Assembly (NCBI GenBank): GCA_004297335.1
Contig: SCUD01000148.1
Coordinates: 1 to 53,330, forward strand
Direction: 5' to 3'
From: Gammaproteobacteria bacterium
GTDB taxonomy: Bacteria > Pseudomonadota > Gammaproteobacteria > Steroidobacterales > Steroidobacteraceae
Length of the DNA stretch: 53,330 bases
A program made the translations under genes and the position numbers. The notes below the pieces were generated by a model. The model saw only the letters and a program-made list of their open reading frames with translations. It had not been told where the DNA came from and ran no database searches. Shown here piece by piece: positions 21,431 to 29,012 of this stretch (the stretch's first letter is position 1; each line of letters opens with the position of its first letter).

Positions 21431-23788
21431 ATGAAAGTCCGTGAACTGTACCCGCGTGGCCGGATCGTGTCCGGTCTGTTCCTCAGCGCGTCGGCGCTGG
21501 TCCTGGTCGTTCCGCCCGCCGCGGCGCAGCTCGAGGAGATCGTCGTCACCGCGCAGAAGCGCGAGGAAAGCATGCAGGAGGTCGCGGTCGCGATCACCGC
21601 GGTCGGCGGCGAGTTCATCCGCGAGTCGGGGATCGCCCAGTTCGGTGAACTGGCCGAGCAGACCCCGGGCATGGTGTTCAACGCCTTCTCGGTCGGCCAG
21701 CCGGAGATCGCGATCCGCGGCATGTCCACCAAGGAGGACGGCGCCGCCGCCTCCGACGCGACGGTCGTCTCGGTCGATGGCGTCTATATCGCCGCCCGCT
21801 CCGCTCAGGTCTTCGACATCTTCGACCTCGACCGGGTCGAAGTGCTGCGCGGCCCGCAGAGCACGCTGTACGGCAAGAACACGGTCGCCGGCGCGGTCAA
21901 CTTCGTGACCGCCAAGCCGACCGCGGACACCCAGGTCCGCCTGCGCCAGACGGTCGGCAATTACGGCCGCTTCGATACCGCCGGCCTGGTGTCCGGCCAG
22001 ATCGGCGAGGGCCTGTTCGGCAAGTTCTCGTTCTCGCGCCGCCAGCATGACGGCTACCTGCGCAACATACTCGAGTCCTGGACCGACCCGAACTCCGGGT
22101 TCGTGGTCCAGAATCCGAACTACGGCAAGCGCCAGGGCGAGAGCGACACGTTCAACTGGCGCGCCCACCTGCGCTTCGAGCCGAACGACCAGCTCGACCT
22201 GACACTGATGCTGGACGGCGCGGACGACCAGAACGGTGCGACCAACCGCGAACCAATCGGCTCGGCCGGACCGCTGCACAACTGCGGCTGCGCCTCGGAC
22301 CCGATAGCGGTCAACGTCGCGCTCGGCGGCGCCGGCAACCTGCACACGACGCTGGCCGAGACCGAGGGCTACATGGACCGCGAAGTCCTCGGCATCGCGC
22401 TGGTCGCCAACTACCGCCACGACTTCGCAATCTGGACCAACACCGTGTCGTACCGCGACAGCGACTTCGACTGGGTCGAGGACTCCGAGGGCCTGCCGCC
22501 GTTCGCGCCGTGGATCGACCTGACCGGCGCCTCCGGCAACCCCGGCCCGCTGCTGACCTCGCCGGCCAGCCGCGGCTTCACCTTCGACATCACCAACAGC
22601 GCGACGGAGAAGTCGAAGCAGTTCACCGTCGAGAGCCGGCTGATGTCGCCGGGTGGTGCCACCGTCGACTGGCTGGTCGGCCTGTTCTACTCGAGCGAGG
22701 ACATCGAGCGGCGCGAGGGCTTCAACTTCCCGACCCTCGGTGGCACCGGCCCGAACGCGAACTCTGTGTACGACTCGTTGCAGGATCTGGACGGCGAGAG
22801 CTGGGCGGCGTTCGCACAGGGGACCTGGAATGTCAGCGAGCAGCTGGCGCTGACCGCCGGGCTGCGCTACTCGAACGACGACAAGACCTTCACCGCCGAG
22901 AACGTCGCGACTTCCGGCCCCGGCCTGCTGATCCGGGCGTTCGCGCCGGTGACCGCCAGCGACAGCTGGAGCAACGTCGACTGGCGCATCGCCGCCGATT
23001 ACCGCGCGACCGACGACATCCTCCTGTACGCCAGCATCGCGACCGGCTACAAGGCCGGCGGCTTCCCCGGCTCGCCCACCACCGCGCTCTCGGCGACCAC
23101 GTCGTTCGACGAGGAGACCGTGACCAGCTACGAACTCGGCATGAAGTCCGACCTGCTCGAGCGGCAGCTGCGTCTCAACGTCGCGCTGTTCCAGACTGAC
23201 ATCGAGGATCTGCAGGTCACCCGCTTCTTCCAGCCGGCGACGTCCTCGTTCGGCGAGTTCCTGACCGAGAACGCCGGTGAGGCGGAGTCCCGGGGTGCGG
23301 AGGTCGAGGTCACCTGGCAACCGACCGACGCGCTGCGCTTCGGCGGCTCCTATACCTACCTCGACGCCACCTACACGAACTTCACCGGGGCGCCGTCGCT
23401 GGAGGCGAACGGCACCGTGCTTGACCCGGCGTTCTTCAACGGCAAGCGGCTGCGCCAGGCGCCGGAGAACATGTACAACGTGTACGGGCAGTTCACCGTG
23501 GCGCTCGGCCAAGGCCAGGTCACCGCGCGGGTGGACTTCTACCACACCGACGAGTTCTTCTTCGACCCGTCGAATGACTCGATCACGGCGAGCTGGGCCT
23601 ATGACCTGTGGAACGCCCGCCTCGCCTACGAGACCAACGACGGCCGCTGGCGCTTCTCGCTGTGGGGCAAGAACCTCGGTGACGAGCAGTACCTGACGCA
23701 CCTGTTCACGCAGCGCGGCGGACGCATCGCCTTCGGCCTGCCTGGCGATCCGCAGACCTGGGGCGTGAGCGTCGATTATTCGCTCTGA
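21431..23788 (+). CDS. TonB-dependent receptor (FecA/BtuB-type without CarboxypepD domain)
   Basis: A 785-residue outer-membrane receptor. A signal peptide ends near residue 32 (VPPAAAQ), followed directly by a TonB-box-like sequence (EEIVVTAQKREES), the plug (DRVEVLRGPQSTLYGKNTV near 135-155) and a barrel ending GVSVDYSL. The AQKREE...GPQSTLYGKN pattern is typical of the large proteobacterial receptor group often linked to catabolic substrates; the ligand is unknown. ATG 21431 has GGGAG upstream and is preferred to an earlier open start at 21323. It has the high GC of the region. It lies, with the next gene, between ybeD and lipB. Confidence 0.93.
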   Translation: MKVRELYPRGRIVSGLFLSASALVLVVPPAAAQLEEIVVTAQKREESMQEVAVAITAVGGEFIRESGIAQFGELAEQTPGMVFNAFSVGQPEIAIRGMSTKEDGAAASDATVVSVDGVYIAARSAQVFDIFDLDRVEVLRGPQSTLYGKNTVAGAVNFVTAKPTADTQVRLRQTVGNYGRFDTAGLVSGQIGEGLFGKFSFSRRQHDGYLRNILESWTDPNSGFVVQNPNYGKRQGESDTFNWRAHLRFEPNDQLDLTLMLDGADDQNGATNREPIGSAGPLHNCGCASDPIAVNVALGGAGNLHTTLAETEGYMDREVLGIALVANYRHDFAIWTNTVSYRDSDFDWVEDSEGLPPFAPWIDLTGASGNPGPLLTSPASRGFTFDITNSATEKSKQFTVESRLMSPGGATVDWLVGLFYSSEDIERREGFNFPTLGGTGPNANSVYDSLQDLDGESWAAFAQGTWNVSEQLALTAGLRYSNDDKTFTAENVATSGPGLLIRAFAPVTASDSWSNVDWRIAADYRATDDILLYASIATGYKAGGFPGSPTTALSATTSFDEETVTSYELGMKSDLLERQLRLNVALFQTDIEDLQVTRFFQPATSSFGEFLTENAGEAESRGAEVEVTWQPTDALRFGGSYTYLDATYTNFTGAPSLEANGTVLDPAFFNGKRLRQAPENMYNVYGQFTVALGQGQVTARVDFYHTDEFFFDPSNDSITASWAYDLWNARLAYETNDGRWRFSLWGKNLGDEQYLTHLFTQRGGRIAFGLPGDPQTWGVSVDYSL

Positions 23789-23804
23789 GGGGAGCCGGAG
23801 CCGA

Positions 23805-23838
23805 GGGCCCGGGAGCCACACCGGTGGTTCCCGGGCCC
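23805..23838. terminator. Bidirectional hairpin between convergent genes
   Basis: A 15-bp stem (23805-23819 with 23824-23838; one G-T pair, core GGGCCCGGGA) with a 4-base loop lies 16 bases after the receptor stop and 4 bases before the end of the ATPase gene. It lacks a clear T run, so efficiency as an intrinsic terminator is uncertain. Confidence 0.6.
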
Positions 23839-23842
23839 GACC

Positions 23843-24994
23843 TTAGGCGGCAAACAAGTTTCCTGGCGTTGCCAGGGAATGCAGCGGGACGGCTTCTACC
23901 CGTTCAGCCAGATGGAAGCGTCTGGCCCCTGGATAGATCACTGCCACGGCATCGAGACCCAGGTCTTCCAGCGCGATGCGTACTGACGGAGTCAAGCGTG
24001 GAGCATCGGCGCGCTTGCACTCGATGCCCAGCAGTTGGCTTCCCCGGCGCAGCAGCAGGTCGATCTCTGCGCCCTGGTGCGTCGCCCAGAAATAAGCTTC
24101 ATCATGCGGCTCACTGGCCAGAATCTGCTCAATGACAAATCCTTCCCAGGAGCTGCCATGCCTGGGATGGCTCAACAGGGCCTTTTCCGTTTCAATTCCA
24201 AGCAGTGCGTGAAGCAGGCCACTGTCGCGCACCATGACCTTGGGAGACTTGACCTGGCGCTTTCCCAGATTGGCATGCCAGGGCTGGAGCTGCCTGAGCA
24301 TCAGGGCATCCGTCAGGAGATCCAGATAACGACGACAGGTGAGCGGACTCACGCCGAGCGTCCGAGCCGGTTCACTGGCGTTCCAGATCTGCCCATGGTA
24401 GTGGGCTACCATGGTCCAGAACCGCCGGAGCGCTGCCGCGGGAATCCGGATACCCCACTGCGGCAAGTCGCGTTCCAGCAGGCTCTGGACGAAGTGCCGG
24501 CGCCATCGGAGGCTGTCTTTCTCGGTCGGCGCGATGTAGGAGAGCGGCAGGCCGCCACGCCGCCAGAGCCTGCCGGTCGACTCGGGCCCGATTTCGGCGA
24601 TCGAGAATCCGCTGACGGCGATTCGCTCGACCCGGCCGGCCAGGCTTTCCGAACTCTGTCTCAGGAGTTCTCCGGAAGCACTGCCCAGAATCAGGAATCG
24701 TGCCGGTGCCCCGCGGCGATCGGCCAGTACCCGCAACACCGGGAAGAGCTCCGGTCGGCGCTGGATTTCGTCAATGACGACAAGGCCCTCGAGCGGGCCG
24801 AGTGCGGTCATCGGCTCATCCAGTCGCGCCAGGCTCGCTGGATCCTCGAGATCGAAATACCCGGGTGATTCCTCGTCGAGCAGCTGGCGAGCCAGCGTCG
24901 TCTTGCCGCACTGCCGCGGCCCGGTGAGAAGCACGATCGGACTGTGAGTCAGCGCCTCACGAATTGCACCAGAGAGTTCCGGCCGGGCAATCAT
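23843..24994 (-). CDS. AAA ATPase with DUF4143 C-terminal domain
   Basis: A 383-residue protein of the AAA_14/DUF4143 type. Walker A is GPRQCGKTTLARQL near residues 26-39, Walker B is GLVVIDEIQRRPELF near 88-103, and a sensor-like ILGSASGELL follows. The C-terminal half carries a nuclease-like fold signature (GSSWEGFVIEQIL, then GAEIDLLLRRGSQLLGIECK), which resembles PD-(D/E)xK motifs with Glu, Asp and ExK. The family is widespread and sporadic, often as a solitary mobile gene; its function is unknown. ATG 24994 is followed upstream by an AT-rich inverted repeat. It is convergent with the receptor and shares strand with lipB. Confidence 0.9.
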   Translation of the reverse strand: MIARPELSGAIREALTHSPIVLLTGPRQCGKTTLARQLLDEESPGYFDLEDPASLARLDEPMTALGPLEGLVVIDEIQRRPELFPVLRVLADRRGAPARFLILGSASGELLRQSSESLAGRVERIAVSGFSIAEIGPESTGRLWRRGGLPLSYIAPTEKDSLRWRRHFVQSLLERDLPQWGIRIPAAALRRFWTMVAHYHGQIWNASEPARTLGVSPLTCRRYLDLLTDALMLRQLQPWHANLGKRQVKSPKVMVRDSGLLHALLGIETEKALLSHPRHGSSWEGFVIEQILASEPHDEAYFWATHQGAEIDLLLRRGSQLLGIECKRADAPRLTPSVRIALEDLGLDAVAVIYPGARRFHLAERVEAVPLHSLATPGNLFAA

Positions 24995-25007
24995 GATTTA
25001 CGTATAT

Positions 25008-25046
25008 ACCATGAAAATCAATATATTTACTACCAATTTTCATGGT
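25008..25046. repeat. AT-rich inverted repeat between lipB and the ATPase gene
   Basis: Two perfect 11-bp arms (ACCATGAAAAT at 25008-25018 and its complement at 25036-25046) flank 17 AT-rich bases. The second arm covers the lipB stop codon. The AT content is exceptional for the window. It may be an operator or promoter region of the ATPase gene, a lipB terminator, or a mark of insertion. Confidence 0.7.
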
Positions 25047-25696
25047 GTCATTGGCGTGATCAGCAGTCCCTGGCCACTCCGGTCCCAGGGAAGCCCCAGG
25101 CGCGCGCACAGCAGCGGCGCCAGTTCCTCCGCGACCTCGCGCGGGCCCGCGGTGACGCCGAAATCGGCGAGCTGCGTCATTTCCAGGCCCGCATGACCGC
25201 AGGGGTTGATGCGCCCGAACGGATCGAGGTCCATCGCCACGTTCAGCGACAGGCCGTGATAGCTGCAGCCGCGACGGATCCGCAGGCCGACACTGGCGAG
25301 CTTGCGCGCACCGACATAGACGCCGGGTGCCGCGCGTGAGCCCGCGGCACTGATTCCATGGCGGGCCCCGAGGGCGATGACCGCGTCCTCCAGCGCGACG
25401 ACGAGCTCGCGCACACCAAGGCCCAGCCGGCGCAGGTCGAGCAGCGGATAGACCACGAGCTGCCCCGGACCGTGATAGGTCACCTGCCCGCCGCGGTCGA
25501 TGCCGACGACCGGGATGTCACCCGCCGCGAGTATGTGCTCGGCGCGACCGCTGATGCCCTGCGTAAACACGGGCTCGTGCTCGAGGAACCAGATTTCGTC
25601 GGGCGTGCCCGCCGCGCGCGCATCGGTGAAGGCCCGCATCTCTCGCCAGACCGGCTCGTAGCTCCTGCGCCCCAGCCAGCGGCAGACAGCAGTCAT
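25040..25696 (-). CDS. lipB: Lipoyl(octanoyl) transferase
   Basis: A 218-residue octanoyltransferase that moves octanoate from acyl-carrier protein to lipoyl domains of oxoacid dehydrogenases and GcvH. The core [20 protein letters not shown] is present, with catalytic Cys166 ([10 protein letters not shown]) and Lys132 ([12 protein letters not shown]). ATG 25696 overlaps the osmC stop (ATGA). Last gene of amgK-murU-lipA-osmC-lipB. Confidence 0.96.
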   Translation of the reverse strand: MTAVCRWLGRRSYEPVWREMRAFTDARAAGTPDEIWFLEHEPVFTQGISGRAEHILAAGDIPVVGIDRGGQVTYHGPGQLVVYPLLDLRRLGLGVRELVVALEDAVIALGARHGISAAGSRAAPGVYVGARKLASVGLRIRRGCSYHGLSLNVAMDLDPFGRINPCGHAGLEMTQLADFGVTAGPREVAEELAPLLCARLGLPWDRSGQGLLITPMTP

Positions 25697-26130
25697 CCCC
25701 CGGTCACGACCTCACACTCGAGATGACGCTCGGCGCTCAGCGAGTTCGACACCAGGCAGATCTTCTCGGCCTTCTCGAGCAGCAGGCGCGCCCTGGCCGG
25801 ATCGGTGCCGGCCGGTACGGCGAGTCGCGCCCGGGTCTCGAAGCGCGTGAAGCGGCTGCCGCCCTCGACGCGCTCGAGCAGCCCCTGCACCTCGGCAGAC
25901 AGCGTAAGCCACTCGAGCTTCGAGGCGCGGGCAACGGCGCGGAAGCTCAGGATGAAGCAATCGCCGACCGCGGCGACCAGCAGCGTTTCCGGCGACCAGA
26001 AGCCGGGCGGCCCGTCGAACTCGGGCGGCGGCATGGTCGCGAGCTCCGGCAGGCCGCTGCCGGAAATCCGAACCTCGCCCTCTACCGCGGCAGTGGCCGC
26101 GACCTGATAACGATGCGGATACGGATGCAT
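25693..26130 (-). CDS. OsmC/Ohr-family protein
   Basis: A 145-residue OsmC-fold protein. [28 protein letters not shown] carries the first conserved Cys, and [12 protein letters not shown] the second, the peroxidatic pair of thiol peroxidases that reduce organic hydroperoxides. In this protein class lipoylated partners such as LpdA/SucB can serve as reductants for Ohr/OsmC, so its place between lipA and lipB may be functional (inference). ATG 26130 has AAGGAG upstream and overlaps the lipA stop (TGATG); the longer open frame upstream lies inside lipA. Confidence 0.9.
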   Translation of the reverse strand: MHPYPHRYQVAATAAVEGEVRISGSGLPELATMPPPEFDGPPGFWSPETLLVAAVGDCFILSFRAVARASKLEWLTLSAEVQGLLERVEGGSRFTRFETRARLAVPAGTDPARARLLLEKAEKICLVSNSLSAERHLECEVVTGG

Positions 26131-27185
26131 CAGCTTTGCTCCTTGCGGTTGCCGGATGCGGCCGGCAGGCCGCAGTTGTTGCGCTCGAGCGCCCGCTCGG
26201 CCCGGTAGCTCGAACGCACCAGCGGGCCGGACACGCATTCCAGGAAACCGCGCTCGAGCGCCTCATCGCGATAATGCGCGAACTCCTCCGGACTCAGGTA
26301 GCGCGCGACCGGCAGGTGGTTGACCGTCGGGCGCAGGTACTGGCCGAGCGTCAGCAGCTCGCAGCCGACCGCACGCAGCTCGTCCATCGTGGCGAGGATC
26401 TCCGCTTCCGTCTCGCCAAGCCCGAGCATCAGGCCGGTCTTGCTCAGCACCCCTGGCCGGTGGCGCTTCGCGTGCTCGAGCACCGCAAGCGTCCGGCGGT
26501 AACCGGCGCGCGGATCACGCACCGTGTGCGTCAGGCGTTCGACGGTCTCGACGTTCTGCGCGAACACCGCGATGCCGGAATCGACGACGGTCGCGACATC
26601 AGCGGCGACACCTCCGAAATCCGGGGTCAGCGCCTCGACGATGGTCTGCGGGGCCGCGGCGCGGATCGCGCGCACGCAGGCCGCGAAATGTGCCGCGCCA
26701 CCGTCGGGCAGGTCATCGCGGTTGACCGAGGTCAGCACCACGTAGCCGAGCTGCATCAGCGCCACGGTGCGCGCAGCGTTCGCCGGCTCCTCCGGATCGA
26801 GCCAGCCGCGCGGATTGCCGGTATCCACGGCGCAGAAGCGGCAGGCGCGCGTGCACACCGCACCCATCAGCATCAGGGTCGCGGTGCCGGCATTCCAGCA
26901 CTCGCCGATGTTGGGGCAATGGGCTTCCTCGCAGACGGTGCTCAGGCGGTGCTCGCGAACGATCGCGCGTACCGACTCGAAGCGGGGCCCGCCCGGCATC
27001 GGCGCACGCAGCCAGCGCGGCTTGCCACCCGGCGCCAGCGGAGCCTGGCCGGCGCTGCGCTTGATGCCATCGCGGATGGCGCTGAATCCCTGCGGCGTGC
27101 GGTACTTGTCGCCACTCGCCGATGCCACGCGGCGCGCTGCGGCGAGGCTGGCCTCGATATCGCTCATCGGCGCTCTATCCGTCAC
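26130..27185 (-). CDS. lipA: Lipoyl synthase
   Basis: A 351-residue radical-SAM enzyme that inserts two sulfurs into the octanoyl chain made available by LipB. The auxiliary cluster motif [12 protein letters not shown] (Cys85, 90, 96) and the radical-SAM motif CTRACRFC (Cys111, 115, 118) are intact, as is the C-terminal RSSYRAE whose Ser ligates the auxiliary cluster. GTG 27185 is the longest start; ATG 27167 ([13 protein letters not shown]) has a better ribosome site (GGATAG) and may be the real one. The gap to murU is 15 bases. Confidence 0.96.
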   Translation of the reverse strand: MTDRAPMSDIEASLAAARRVASASGDKYRTPQGFSAIRDGIKRSAGQAPLAPGGKPRWLRAPMPGGPRFESVRAIVREHRLSTVCEEAHCPNIGECWNAGTATLMLMGAVCTRACRFCAVDTGNPRGWLDPEEPANAARTVALMQLGYVVLTSVNRDDLPDGGAAHFAACVRAIRAAAPQTIVEALTPDFGGVAADVATVVDSGIAVFAQNVETVERLTHTVRDPRAGYRRTLAVLEHAKRHRPGVLSKTGLMLGLGETEAEILATMDELRAVGCELLTLGQYLRPTVNHLPVARYLSPEEFAHYRDEALERGFLECVSGPLVRSSYRAERALERNNCGLPAASGNRKEQS

Positions 27186-27200
27186 CTGCGGGCGATCATT

Positions 27201-27902
27201 CTAGCCGAGCACGGGGGGCAACGCCGGATGCCGCAGCCGGCCGGCCCGCAATGCGGCATCGAGCGCGGCCAGGCGTTCCGGGGTGCCGACGTCGAACCAG
27301 GCACCGGCATGGCGCTCGCCGCTCAGGCGGCCCGCGGCCAGCGCGCGGTCAAGGAGCGGGCGCAGTGCAAACTCCCCGGGCGCACAGCCGGCAAAGAGCG
27401 CCGGATCCAGCAGCGCGACGCCCGTGTAGGTCAGGCACGGCGGTTCCGCGCGCAGCCGGCCCGAGGTCTCGAGGCCGAAGTCCCCCTCGGCGTGATGGTC
27501 CGGATTGTCGGCGAGCACGAGGTGCGCGAGCGACTCCGGCGGCGCCCGGAGGCTGGCCAGCGGATAATCCGTCCAGACGTCGCCGTTGACGACCAGGAAC
27601 GGCCCGGGCCCGAGCAGCGGCAGCGCACGATGCAGGCCCCCACCGGTACCGAGCGCCGCAGCTCCCTCGTCGCTGTAGCGGATCGCGAGCCCATGGCGCT
27701 CGCCGGCGCCAAGTTCCCGCCGGATGTGTTCGCCGAGCCAGGCGAGGTTGATCACGACCTCCCGCACCCCGGCCTGGGCGAGCGCATGCAGGTGGTACTC
27801 GATCAGCGCGTGACCACCGACCTGCAGCAGCGGTTTCGGCCGGCGATCGGTCAGCGGCCGCATGCGCTCGCCGCGGCCGGCCGCCAGGATCATCGCCCTC
27901 AT
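27201..27902 (-). CDS. murU: N-acetylmuramate alpha-1-phosphate uridylyltransferase
   Basis: A 233-residue nucleotidyltransferase. The pyrophosphorylase signature LAAGRGERMRPLTDRRPKP opens the protein; NGDVWTD supplies the metal-binding Asp, and WFDVGTPERLAALD is typical of the family. With AmgK it makes UDP-MurNAc directly from recycled MurNAc, bypassing MurA and fosfomycin. ATG 27902 overlaps the amgK stop as ATGA, as in Pseudomonas where the pair also adjoins lptD. Without the partner it could be mistaken for a mannose-1-phosphate guanylyltransferase. Confidence 0.93.
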   Translation of the reverse strand: MRAMILAAGRGERMRPLTDRRPKPLLQVGGHALIEYHLHALAQAGVREVVINLAWLGEHIRRELGAGERHGLAIRYSDEGAAALGTGGGLHRALPLLGPGPFLVVNGDVWTDYPLASLRAPPESLAHLVLADNPDHHAEGDFGLETSGRLRAEPPCLTYTGVALLDPALFAGCAPGEFALRPLLDRALAAGRLSGERHAGAWFDVGTPERLAALDAALRAGRLRHPALPPVLG

Positions 27903-28939
27903 GCCGCGACACCAGCGCGCTGCTGTGCCAGCACGAATGCCGGCACGACGCGTTCGCGCAGCCACGCATCGAGGTCGGCGAACTGCGGGTCCGCCGCGGT
28001 CACCTCGAGCACGTAGTCGAGCACGCGCGGCAGGTCGGCGAGATAGCCGCGCTTGCCGTCCCGGTACCACAGGCGTGCGAAGATGCCGAGCACCTTCAGG
28101 TGCCGCTGCAGGCCCGTCCGGTCGAACCAGCGCAGGAAGGCCTGCCGGTCGGGTCCGGTGTCGAGGCCGGCCTGCCGGGCGAGCGCGAGGTAGTCATCCA
28201 TCCAGCCGAGCACCCGCGCGCGCGGCCAGACGATGTAGCAGTCCTTCAGCAGGGACACGAGGTCGTAGCTGATCGGCCCGCGCACTGCATCCTGGAAGTC
28301 GAGGATGCCAGGCTTCACTCCTGGGCAGACCATCAGGTTGCGCGAGTGATAGTCACGGTGCACGAACACGACGGGCTGTGCCAGCGCTTCCTCACCGAGC
28401 AGCCCGAATGCGGCCTCGACCAGGCGCGTTGCGGCGGGGTCGGGCACGAGCCCGAGGTGGCGCCCGAGAAACCACTGCGGAAACAGCTCCATTTCTGCGT
28501 GCAGGCGCGACCGGTCATAGGGCGGCAGCTCCCGCAGGAGGTTGGCGCCGGCCGCCTGCAGGCTGACGATCGCGCCGATCGCCGCAGCGTACAGTGGCCC
28601 GGGGTCCTCGCCCGCCGCAAGTGCGGCGAGATAGTCACGGCTGCCGAGGTCGCTCATCAGCACGAAGCCGCGTTCCGGATCCGCGGCCAGCACCTCTGGC
28701 ACATGCACGCCGGTCCCGGCCATCAGCCGCGCGACCCGCAGCCAGGTTCCGGGATGCTCGCGCTCCGGCGGCGCATCCATCGCGATCGCGCTGCTCCCGC
28801 CGCGCTCGAGGCGGAAGTAGCGGCGGAAACTCGCATCGGCGGATGCGGGCACCATGCGCGTGAGCGCCGGGCCGGGCAGCGTAAGCAGCCACCGCTCGAG
28901 CTCGTCGCGGCGCGGGTCGGAGATGGAGTCTGCAGTCAT
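27899..28939 (-). CDS. amgK: N-acetylmuramate/N-acetylglucosamine kinase
   Basis: A 346-residue aminoglycoside-phosphotransferase-fold kinase that phosphorylates the anomeric carbon of MurNAc or GlcNAc. The catalytic loop FVHRDYHSRNLM and metal-binding ILDFQDAVRG are intact; SADASFRRYFRLE near the N-terminus is typical of AmgK. It is the first gene of a five-gene operon and is divergent from lptD. The ATG 28939 has no clear ribosome site, and a TATAAT lies only 27 bases upstream, so the leader may be very short. Confidence 0.93.
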   Translation of the reverse strand: MTADSISDPRRDELERWLLTLPGPALTRMVPASADASFRRYFRLERGGSSAIAMDAPPEREHPGTWLRVARLMAGTGVHVPEVLAADPERGFVLMSDLGSRDYLAALAAGEDPGPLYAAAIGAIVSLQAAGANLLRELPPYDRSRLHAEMELFPQWFLGRHLGLVPDPAATRLVEAAFGLLGEEALAQPVVFVHRDYHSRNLMVCPGVKPGILDFQDAVRGPISYDLVSLLKDCYIVWPRARVLGWMDDYLALARQAGLDTGPDRQAFLRWFDRTGLQRHLKVLGIFARLWYRDGKRGYLADLPRVLDYVLEVTAADPQFADLDAWLRERVVPAFVLAQQRAGVAA

Positions 28940-28965
28940 GCGGATGGGACGGCCGGGGCGCGCGC

Positions 28966-28971
28966 ATTATA
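28966..28971 (-). promoter_or_regulatory. Perfect -10 box upstream of amgK
   Basis: TATAAT on the minus strand, 27 bases from the amgK ATG; a start of transcription near 28959 would leave a ~20-base leader. No convincing -35 box was found at 16-18 bases, so this is a partial promoter only. Confidence 0.4.
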
Positions 28972-29012
28972 GACTTGTCACCCGGCTTTCCATCACGGCG
29001 ATCCAGCTCCGC

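Noticed and set aside
21335-23821. An 828-codon open frame on the minus strand, antisense to the second TonB receptor
   Set aside because: Rich in Arg, Val and Gly with no domain pattern; it mirrors the codon bias of the receptor gene, as is common in GC-rich DNA.
23805-25046. The ATPase gene as part of an insertion sequence
   Set aside because: No transposase, no matching inverted repeats at both ends and no target duplication were seen.
26136-28016. A 626-codon plus-strand frame across lipA and murU
   Set aside because: Antisense to well-recognised genes and without any motif; a composition shadow.
27201-28939. murU-amgK as mannose-1-phosphate guanylyltransferase plus aminoglycoside kinase
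   Set aside because: The coupled pair beside lptD is the known AmgK-MurU arrangement, which explains both better.
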